This document shows, in pieces, positions 1 through 6,287 of a stretch of DNA of 37,210 bases (positions within the stretch are counted from its first letter, which is position 1; the number at the start of each line of letters is the position of its first letter). Source of the DNA: Chloroflexota bacterium (GTDB taxonomy: Bacteria; Chloroflexota; Ktedonobacteria; Ktedonobacterales; Ktedonobacteraceae); the NCBI GenBank assembly GCA_005881495.1, contig VBHI01000202.1, positions 1-37,210 of the forward strand, in the 5' to 3' direction. The position numbers and the translations under genes are program-made. The notes under the pieces are model-generated. The model did not search any database, was not told where the DNA came from, and worked only from the letters and a program-made list of their open reading frames with translations.

Positions 1-325
1 AGGAACCGGTGGCGATGCGCCGTTGCACCTGTTCGATTGGCAGCATCGTACAGCGTCGAACCAGTAAGGTGACATCGTTGATCTGCTCGACAAAATGCGT
101 GGCAATGTTTGCGTCATTCAGCAAGCGGAAGACATTGGCCGTGGTGATGGTGCTCCATCGCGACTTGCCGACAAGTTCGTTGCGCCGCACGCCATCGCCA
201 GCGGTAATCTGGTCCTTATTCACCATATACGCCAGGCTCTCATCCTCAGGGTGCGCATAGATTAATTTCGTCTTCCCTTCGGCCAACAATGTGCCGAAAT
301 GCGGTAATTGTGGTTGATCTATCAT
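1..325 (-). CDS. purC: SAICAR synthetase PurC, 5' part only (runs off the window)
   Basis: Translating the minus strand from the ATG at 325-323 gives about 108 residues that match the N-terminal half of phosphoribosylaminoimidazole-succinocarboxamide synthase. Visible motifs are EGKTKLIY, KDQITAGDG, a TTANVF segment, THFVEQ and the MLPIEQVQRRIATGS stretch. The enzyme joins CAIR with aspartate in purine synthesis. The C-terminal part lies beyond position 1. A weak Shine-Dalgarno (AAGGAA) precedes the start. It is the third gene of a purine operon behind purSL and purQM, and the gap to purQM contains palindromic repeats. The identification is firm; only the 3' extent is unknown. Confidence 0.93.
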   Translation of the reverse strand, partial: MIDQPQLPHFGTLLAEGKTKLIYAHPEDESLAYMVNKDQITAGDGVRRNELVGKSRWSTITTANVFRLLNDANIATHFVEQINDVTLLVRRCTMLPIEQVQRRIATGS

Positions 326-337
326 TTGTTGTTCCTT

Positions 338-360
338 GGGCGAAATAAATTGGCCCCTAC
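338..360 (-). repeat. REP-like palindrome, family E copy 1
   Basis: On the minus strand this reads GTAG followed by an imperfect stem GGGC...GCCC around an AT-rich centre. It lies 12 nt upstream of the purC start, so the stem ends just before the purC ribosome binding site. The GTAG supplies the TAG stop of a short reading frame that begins in the neighbouring composite repeat (357-485). It resembles the copies at 5200, 16135, 33498 and 37123. Confidence 0.6.
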
Positions 361-413
361 AGGCACAATGATGCAGATTGAATATTAAATGCGGACAGCG
401 TGACCTCCAGTGA

Positions 414-499
414 GGGCCGATAAATCGGCGATGTGCACGATAAATCGGCACCTACGGATGTCCAGATTATTTCGTTAATAGTCATAATTGGGCCTCTAC
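414..499 (-). repeat. Composite palindromic repeat, family A (414-455) plus A2 (465-499)
   Basis: Family A is a 42-bp unit whose outer arms are GGGCCGAT and ATCGGCCC; here one arm base is altered. It ends in CTAC on the plus strand, so GTAG on the minus strand. A second module, A2, follows at 465-499 and also carries GTAG at its minus-strand 5' end. The same A plus A2 arrangement recurs at 28183-28262 and, degraded, at 3741-3815. The TAG of the A2 GTAG (498-496) is the stop codon of purQM. Confidence 0.85.
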
Positions 500-2460
500 A
501 GCTGTAAGGCAACACCATTGCCTTCTTTGATGAATCCTATTGGGATCAGTTCAGGCAAAATGTGCCGGGCCTGCTCCGCTGCCTCTACCGAGAAAACCAG
601 CACCATCCCTATACCCATATTCAACGTTTGATATAGCTCCATGCGCTCAACATGGCCTAAATGGCCCAGCAATTGAAACAGGGGAGGCGCCGTCCATGCT
701 CGCGTCTGGATCACAGCCTGCCTACCTTCAGGCAGGATACGAGCGATATTCCCTGCAAAGCCGCCACCAGTGATATGTGCTATACCTTTGATGGCGATAC
801 CTGCATGGTTCTGCAGTGCCTGTATCTCTGAAAGATAGCATCGATGCGGTCGTAACAGGGCATCCACCAGTGGTTCTTGCAGTTCGGGAAAGACGGTATC
901 TAATGCGTAGAGAGCGAAGACACGACGCGCCAATGAATAGCCGTTGGTGTGCAGCCCGCTCGAAGGAAGGCCGAGCAGCACGTCGCCTGGGTTGATCGTG
1001 GCACCATCAATTGCTGAATCCCGTTCAACTACCCCGACGATGGTGCCCGCCAGGTCAAAGGCTTCAGAGAGATAGACATCGGGCATCTCCGCCGTCTCGC
1101 CTCCCAGTAAGGCGCAGCCGACCGCCTGGCATGCCTCAGCCACACCGCGCACAATCGTCGCGGCATGCAGCGCATTCAATTTACCCATCGCAAGGTAATC
1201 CATGAAGAAGAGTGGTCTCGCACCCTGCGTCAACAGGTCATTCACGGAATGATTGACAAGATCATAGCCGATGGTGTCGAAGCGTCCTGCCTGGGCCGCG
1301 ATCAGTGTCTTGGTGCCAACACCATCCGTCGAGGCTACCAGCGCAGGTTTGCGCATCTGTTGGATACTGCTCGCATCCATCATTCCAGCAAAGGCACCCA
1401 TGCCCGCCAGAACTTCTGGGCCATGTGTCGCTCGAACCGCATCTTTCATCAATGCCTTCGCGCGTTCTGCTGCGGTAATATCTACTCCGCTTGCAGCGTA
1501 GGAAGCTTGACGAGCTGATTGCGTGTCAGCAAGAGCGCCCATTGCATATATCCGTGAGTTAAACGATTGTGCATATTTGTGAGCATTCTGGAAGATCAGC
1601 AGTCCATCACCCCCATCGCCCTGCTCTCCAGCTGTACCTCTGCGCTGTGGATGTTGGATTGAGGAGACGTAGCGTTCAGGGTGGGGCATTAAGCCGAAGA
1701 TACTGCCGGATGCATTACATATCCCGGCGATATTGCCGATTGAACCATTGGGGTTATCAGGATATACAACATCGCCTCTAGCGTGTGAGGCGTAGACCAG
1801 CGGCACATGCCCATCCATTTCCAGCGTTCCAAGCAAACCTGGCTCGGCCAGCACAAATTGACCCTCGCCGTGAGCTACCGGTAACTCTATCGGGCGATCT
1901 ATCCCCTGCGTAAAAATACACTCACTGCGTTGAATGTTCAGGGTGACCCAGCGGCACTCGAACTGGGCCGAGATGTTATCGGTGAGGGTTGCAATGGTCT
2001 CTCCTGATGGGGGGCGACGCAAGCGTCCCCTCTCCACGTCCTCTCCGCTCCCGCCCCTACGGGATGGGGGGCGACGCAAGCGTCCCCTCTCCACGTCCTC
2101 TCCGCTCCCGCCCCTACGGGATATGATTATATTACCCGGCAATAGGCCGGCCCGCACAAGTACCTGGAAGCCATTGCAGATACCTAACACCAGTCGTTCA
2201 TCATTAATAAATTGATCCAGTTGGGAGCCGAGATGCGTAGTCAAATTTTTTGCCAGCAGAGTGCCCGCTCCCAGGTCATCACCATAGGAGAATCCCCCAG
2301 GAATGATAAGTAGGGCGTAGTCGAGAAGGCGTTTCGGCGCTTTGATAAGCTGGTTGATATGAAGTACTTCCGTCTCAAAGCCGACCAGGCGGCATGCATG
2401 AGCGGTTTCGCGATCACAATTAATGCCTGGGGCACGGAGTACGAGCGCACGGACAGTCAT
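496..2460 (-). CDS. purQM: PurQ-PurM fusion: FGAM synthase glutaminase fused to AIR synthetase
   Basis: This 654-residue protein joins two enzymes of consecutive purine steps. Residues 1-~300 are the PurQ glutaminase: class I nucleophile Cys95 in LGICNGFQ, and catalytic His260/Glu262 in GLMPHPE. Residues ~320-654 are PurM (AIR synthetase), with YAASGVDI, STDGVGTK and GGETAEMP. PurQ makes ammonia for PurL; PurM closes FGAM to AIR. The ATG at 2460 overlaps the purSL stop as ATGA and has a GGGAGGT Shine-Dalgarno, so it is preferred over a non-ATG start 18 nt upstream. Residues ~115-152 are an inserted tandem peptide (two 19-residue units) from a repeat, in the loop between LLPG and the next strand. 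The stop codon comes from a repeat. PurQ and PurM are normally separate proteins; the fusion is continuous in the sequence. Confidence 0.93.
   Translation of the reverse strand: MTVRALVLRAPGINCDRETAHACRLVGFETEVLHINQLIKAPKRLLDYALLIIPGGFSYGDDLGAGTLLAKNLTTHLGSQLDQFINDERLVLGICNGFQVLVRAGLLPGNIIISRRGGSGEDVERGRLRRPPSRRGGSGEDVERGRLRRPPSGETIATLTDNISAQFECRWVTLNIQRSECIFTQGIDRPIELPVAHGEGQFVLAEPGLLGTLEMDGHVPLVYASHARGDVVYPDNPNGSIGNIAGICNASGSIFGLMPHPERYVSSIQHPQRRGTAGEQGDGGDGLLIFQNAHKYAQSFNSRIYAMGALADTQSARQASYAASGVDITAAERAKALMKDAVRATHGPEVLAGMGAFAGMMDASSIQQMRKPALVASTDGVGTKTLIAAQAGRFDTIGYDLVNHSVNDLLTQGARPLFFMDYLAMGKLNALHAATIVRGVAEACQAVGCALLGGETAEMPDVYLSEAFDLAGTIVGVVERDSAIDGATINPGDVLLGLPSSGLHTNGYSLARRVFALYALDTVFPELQEPLVDALLRPHRCYLSEIQALQNHAGIAIKGIAHITGGGFAGNIARILPEGRQAVIQTRAWTAPPLFQLLGHLGHVERMELYQTLNMGIGMVLVFSVEAAEQARHILPELIPIGFIKEGNGVALQL
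2006..2119 (-). repeat. Two tandem copies of a 57-bp palindromic unit (family C) inside purQ
   Basis: Units 2006-2062 and 2063-2119 are nearly identical and exactly 57 bp (19 codons), so the reading frame is kept. Each has GTAG on the minus strand at one end, matching arms GGGGCG/CGCCCC and an inner hairpin GACGC-TT-GCGTC. In the protein each unit reads as an Arg/Gly-rich 19-residue peptide beginning RRGGSGEDVERG. PurQ proteins lack such a segment at this place, so it is an insertion. Confidence 0.88.
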
Positions 2461-5400
2461 GCCTGACCTCCCTTCCACGCCTGCTGTAATGCCACAATGG
2501 GGAGATCAATCAACGTCTCCTCACCGTGCCTGACGAGAAAGCGCTCTGCTTCCCCCTCCCGATACCCTTCCCCTATCGCTATGTCGGCTCCACTGCGTTC
2601 TGCTGGATATACGCTCCCCTCCCCCGTTACCAGGCCAATGCAGCTAACATCGTTTATGCCATATAAGCGCATATGGGCTTCAAAAGCTTCCTGCTGCAGT
2701 GGGGCAACCTCAACGAGGAAGCGCGAGGGAGATTCGCTAAATAGCAGGATTGTGCTTATGGTGTCCTTTTCACTAAGTCTCCCACCCTTCGGTACACCCA
2801 CCCCTTCCCTGGCGTCTGCAAATGGTGCCCATACACGGAGGTCCTCTAGATCAATGGTCATTCCCAGCAGCCCCGCGAGCGACATTTCAGCGGCAGCAAC
2901 GGCAAGGCCCCCCTCTGATAGATCATGGCAGGATTGGACGAGGCCAGTGCGAATAGCTGCTCCTACAGCCTTCATAGTGGTTCGCGCGGTGGTAAGGTCT
3001 ACTTGTGGGACAGTTGTACCAGGCGCGGCAGCAGCGGCAGCAGCGGCAGCAACTGTCACCTGAACTATTTCCGCATAATGCGATCCTGCCAGTTCGTTGC
3101 GCGTCGCGCCAACCTGGTAGATCAAATTTCCAGCACGTTTGAGCGACATATCAACGGTCTGCGTAGCATCGTCGATGACACCGACAGCCGAAATGACCAG
3201 CGTTGGAATGACGGGCAAGCGTTGTTCCCTTGTACGATATTCGTTGTTCAGGCTATCTTTACCAGAGATAAAGGGTGTGCCAAAGCCAATTGCGGCATCA
3301 TGACAGCCCTTGACGGCACGTACCAGCATACCTAATTGTGCGGGGTCGGTGGGATTACCCCAGCAGAAATTGTCGAGTATGGCTGCCTTTTCGATATCAC
3401 CACCCACGGCGGTTAGATTGCGCAATGCCTCGTCAATTGCATTCATCGCCATATGATACGGGTCGATCTGGCCATATAGAGGGTTAACGCCGTTTGCCAG
3501 AACGATACCCGCCTTTGATGGTTCGTCGAGAATAGGTAACAATACGGCGGCATCTCCCGGACCGTTTCCCGCTCTCCCCACCAGAGGTTTCAGTATAGTT
3601 CCTCCCTGAACTTCATGATCGTAACGACGTATGACGTCCTCCTTGGAGGCTATGCTGGGATGGCTCAGTAAAGTTAATAACGTGGGGGCCCAATTATGAG
3701 GTTTAACAAATGGATGAGGGGATGTGGGAGATTTCCCGGAGGGCCGATAAATCGGCGATGGGCACGATAAATCGGCCCCTACGGTTGACCCAGGTATTTC
3801 GTTAATGGTCTTTATTACGCCCAATCCACCTGTCGATTCTTGGGGCCGATAAATCGGCGATGGGCACGATAAATCGGCCCCTACCCATAACGCTTCTAAC
3901 GTTTTCTCTGGCCTGCCATCGTGTAGAAATTGCATTTCCAGGTTGGCAACGATTGTACCCTGGAAGGTGACGACCAGGTGGTGACTGTTGGTGAAGGCAC
4001 CGACAATGCTGGCCTCAACCTCTTCGATCTCACAAATCTCAAGTAATTCATCGAGGCACTCTGGGGAAACCGCCAGTACCATGCGCTCCTGGGCCTCTGA
4101 TAGCCATATCTCCCAGGGAGCCAACCCCTGATACTTAAGGGGAGCTTTGCCCAAATCGACGTCGGCCCCTGTTTCCGCACCCATTTCGCCAATAGCCGAG
4201 GAGAAACCGCCTGCGCCGCAATCCGTGATGGCATGATATAACCCTCCTCCTTGCCGATCTCTGGCCTGGATAATGACGTCGACCAGCTTCTTTTCGGTAA
4301 TAGGCGCGCCAATCTGTACAGCACTACCAGCCTGGGCGTTGCTCTCTCTGCTCATTTCGCCGGAGGAAAAGGTGGCGCCGTGTATACCATCGCGGCCCGT
4401 CCGCCCACCTAACACGACGATGTGATCTCCCGGCTGAACCTGCCGTGGATGACTTCCATGCGGCAAGATACCCAGGCAACCGCAGAAGACCAGTGGATTA
4501 TAGAGGTATCCTGGATGATAGAGAATAGCGCCGTTGACGGTGGGAATGCCCATCTTATTGCCATAATCGCGCACGCCGTTGACCACACCGCTTGCAATGC
4601 GCCGTGGTGATAGGATACCTGGCGGCAATTCCTCGATTGGCGTTTCAGGGGGACCAAAGCAGAGTATATCGGTACAGGCAATAGGTTGTGCAGAAACACC
4701 CAGTACATCGCGGATGACGCCGCCTACGCCCGTGTTTGCTCCGCCAAACGGCTCAATAGCCGAAGGATGGTTATGCGTCTCGACCTTAAAAGCAATATCC
4801 TGCGTCCCGGTAAAGCGAATAATTCCTGCATTATCGCTGAAGGCTGAGACCAGCCATTCCCGTTTTACCTGTTCCGTTGCCCGCATGAGGTAATGTTTCA
4901 GTAAACCGTTGATGGTTTCATCCGCAAGAACATTGCCGTGGTTATCAACCTCGCGATACACAATAGAAGCTTTGAAGGTTTTGTGCGAACAGTGCTCCGA
5001 CCAGGTTTGCGCCAGCGTTTCCAGTTCGACATCCGTTGGCTCACGCCCCTGCTCTCGATAGTACTTCTGAATAGCACGCATCTCTTCAAGATTCAGAGCT
5101 AGCAAACCGTTTTGACTCAGTTCGAGGAGTTGCTGGTCAGCCATGTTGCAAATAGGAATGGATTGCGTGATTTGTGGTTGTTCTGTCTCTGTAGGATCTG
5201 GGGGTGCAATAAATTGCACCCCTTCATTTTTACCACGTAATGTGTATTGCTGGATTACTGGATTGTACAAGAGAGCTTCCACAATCGCTCTCACATCGGT
5301 TTCGCTCAGACGGCTATCAAGGAAGTAGCGCCGTCCAGTCTCGACATGTTCCAATCCAGTAAGGCCAAGCATCTTCGCGCCGGCTAACACGCTCTCAGCC

Positions 5401-5882
5401 AGCGTGTCGGTTACGCCAGAGTGATAAAAGACGTCAACAACGTAAGGTTGACCGCCAGGGTCAACCCTACTATACTCGGCGCGCTGTTGCGCATCCCACG
5501 CGCTCAAGGCCTGTAAGCCAGGTTGACCGCCAGGGTCAACCCTACTATCAGGAAGCGGCGATGAGAGGGGGTGATCATGAACCGCTACATCAGCGGAAAT
5601 GCGTGCCTCCTGTACGACAGGATCAACAAGCAGATTGGTAATAAGCTTGTCAGTATTTGTGGGGGAAAGTTTTCCTGTAATAAGGTAGAGTTGAGCGGTG
5701 CGGAGTGTCGTTGGATATTTCTGATCGGCTAGAATGGTGCTAAGGGATGGCAGTTGTTTCAGTGGTAAATGTATAATTTCACGAGCCAGCCGGTGCGCCT
5801 GCGTATCGTGCTGCTCCGATCTTGCTCGTACCTCTATTTGAAATATGGTCACGTTATCATTCCCAACATTTGTACCTACCAA
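2457..5882 (-). CDS. purSL: PurS-PurS-PurL fusion: FGAM synthase synthetase subunit
   Basis: Residues ~245-1141 are the PurL synthetase, which converts FGAR plus ATP and PurQ-supplied ammonia to FGAM. Visible motifs are TWSEHCSHK (~res 291), a VETHNHPSAIEPFGGA block (~367) and ASKEDVIRRYDHEVQGGT. Before this lie two PurS-like domains (~10-95 and ~147-215), resembling the N-terminal domain of large PurL enzymes; PurS is usually a separate 80-residue protein. Three sites carry repeat-derived peptide: ~113-146 (two family B copies), ~221-228 (family E) and ~667-714 (two family A copies). There is also a run of nine alanines (~945-953). No ATG start exists; the TTG at 5882 or the GTG at 5852 is likely, with no strong ribosome site for either. 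First gene of the operon. Confidence 0.92.
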   Translation of the reverse strand: MVGTNVGNDNVTIFQIEVRARSEQHDTQAHRLAREIIHLPLKQLPSLSTILADQKYPTTLRTAQLYLITGKLSPTNTDKLITNLLVDPVVQEARISADVAVHDHPLSSPLPDSRVDPGGQPGLQALSAWDAQQRAEYSRVDPGGQPYVVDVFYHSGVTDTLAESVLAGAKMLGLTGLEHVETGRRYFLDSRLSETDVRAIVEALLYNPVIQQYTLRGKNEGVQFIAPPDPTETEQPQITQSIPICNMADQQLLELSQNGLLALNLEEMRAIQKYYREQGREPTDVELETLAQTWSEHCSHKTFKASIVYREVDNHGNVLADETINGLLKHYLMRATEQVKREWLVSAFSDNAGIIRFTGTQDIAFKVETHNHPSAIEPFGGANTGVGGVIRDVLGVSAQPIACTDILCFGPPETPIEELPPGILSPRRIASGVVNGVRDYGNKMGIPTVNGAILYHPGYLYNPLVFCGCLGILPHGSHPRQVQPGDHIVVLGGRTGRDGIHGATFSSGEMSRESNAQAGSAVQIGAPITEKKLVDVIIQARDRQGGGLYHAITDCGAGGFSSAIGEMGAETGADVDLGKAPLKYQGLAPWEIWLSEAQERMVLAVSPECLDELLEICEIEEVEASIVGAFTNSHHLVVTFQGTIVANLEMQFLHDGRPEKTLEALWVGADLSCPSPIYRPQESTGGLGVIKTINEIPGSTVGADLSCPSPIYRPSGKSPTSPHPFVKPHNWAPTLLTLLSHPSIASKEDVIRRYDHEVQGGTILKPLVGRAGNGPGDAAVLLPILDEPSKAGIVLANGVNPLYGQIDPYHMAMNAIDEALRNLTAVGGDIEKAAILDNFCWGNPTDPAQLGMLVRAVKGCHDAAIGFGTPFISGKDSLNNEYRTREQRLPVIPTLVISAVGVIDDATQTVDMSLKRAGNLIYQVGATRNELAGSHYAEIVQVTVAAAAAAAAAPGTTVPQVDLTTARTTMKAVGAAIRTGLVQSCHDLSEGGLAVAAAEMSLAGLLGMTIDLEDLRVWAPFADAREGVGVPKGGRLSEKDTISTILLFSESPSRFLVEVAPLQQEAFEAHMRLYGINDVSCIGLVTGEGSVYPAERSGADIAIGEGYREGEAERFLVRHGEETLIDLPIVALQQAWKGGQA
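3024..3050 (-). repeat. Alanine-coding triplet microsatellite in purSL
   Basis: Nine consecutive alanine codons come from a GC-rich 9-bp unit repeated about three times. It lies in a loop of the PurL C-terminal half and preserves frame, so it looks like slippage expansion rather than a palindromic element. Confidence 0.75.
3741..3884 (-). repeat. Two family A palindromes in frame inside purSL, with A2 remnant between
   Basis: Identical 42-bp units lie at 3741-3782 and 3843-3884. Each is exactly 14 codons and is read in the same frame as VGADLSCPSPIYRP. The remnant at about 3789-3815 resembles the A2 module (it keeps the ATTAACGAAAT core) but has lost its GTAG/ATG. The block sits in a linker just before the conserved PurL segment that starts near ASKEDVIRRYDHE, so it is probably tolerated as a surface extension. 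Confidence 0.9.
5200..5222 (-). repeat. REP-like palindrome, family E copy 2, in frame in purSL
   Basis: A perfect stem GGGGTGCAAT/ATTGCACCCC surrounds a minimal AT centre. It is read on the minus strand as GVQFIAP in the linker between the second PurS-like domain and PurL. The base block expected to be GTAG on the minus strand is changed to GAAG. A peptide of the same type (VGAQFVAP) is encoded by the family E copy in the ECF ATPase gene. Confidence 0.7.
5445..5545 (-). repeat. Two family B palindromes in frame between the PurS-like domains
   Basis: Copies at 5445-5470 and 5520-5545 each have stem GGTTGACC/GGTCAACC with a 5-nt loop and GTAG at the minus-strand 5' foot. Both are translated as SRVDPGGQP. 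The first is joined to a GC-rich partner module (about 5471-5503, read as SAWDAQQRAEY) that also accompanies the copy at 14054. The insertion separates the two PurS-like domains. Confidence 0.9.
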
Positions 5883-5911
5883 TCAGCAATTCCGTCGAAT
5901 GGAACAGTTTC

Positions 5912-5941
5912 ATTGTAGCACTTTTTTTAGAGGCATAGCAA
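5912..5941 (-). promoter_or_regulatory. Predicted sigma-70-type promoter of the purine operon
   Basis: On the minus strand there is a -35-like TTGCTA (5941-5936), an 18-bp spacer and an extended -10, TGC TACAAT (box 5917-5912). Transcription would begin near 5905, 20-50 nt before the possible purSL starts. No riboswitch-like leader fits in so short a 5' region. Confidence 0.55.
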
Positions 5942-6224
5942 ATGCGAAACGAGATTGAGGGAGGCATCACTTTTTGCATGTGGGCACTTAAGCTTTCTCG
6001 GATAGTCATCAAAAATCACTCTTCTTGCAAATCCTGCGATCTTTTTGAAGCGGACTGGAGGTAGATAGCTAAACAGCTTTGAAATGAGCTTTTTAGAGGA
6101 AAGGCTTCTACTTTCTTCAAACCGACCCCGAAAGTCCCTCTAAAATTGGTCTGAGTATCGTTGCTCATAACAGATTCGTCATAAAAAGGCAGATGTTTGT
6201 GATGAACTTCACACAGCTGCTTAC
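5942..6224. other. Divergent intergenic region between purSL and dnaE
   Basis: This AT-rich stretch separates the two divergent promoters. I see no convincing gene, RNA or GTAG palindrome in it. A 71-codon minus-strand reading frame (6016-6231) has no ribosome site and no recognisable content. Confidence 0.5.
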
Positions 6225-6253
6225 TTGACAAATAGAATGCTTGTTCTTATTCT
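6225..6253 (+). promoter_or_regulatory. Predicted promoter of dnaE
   Basis: A perfect -35 TTGACA at 6225-6230 is followed by a 17-bp spacer and a -10-like TATTCT at 6248-6253. This leaves a leader of about 30 nt before the ribosome site GGAGGGG at 6276-6282. Confidence 0.7.
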
Positions 6254-6287
6254 TTATTTAGAGCATTGTGAATATGGAGGGGTCACT

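Noticed and set aside
6016..6231. 71-codon minus-strand reading frame in the purSL-dnaE gap
   Set aside because: It starts at a TTG inside the dnaE -35 region, has no ribosome site, and its translation shows no recognisable family or domain.
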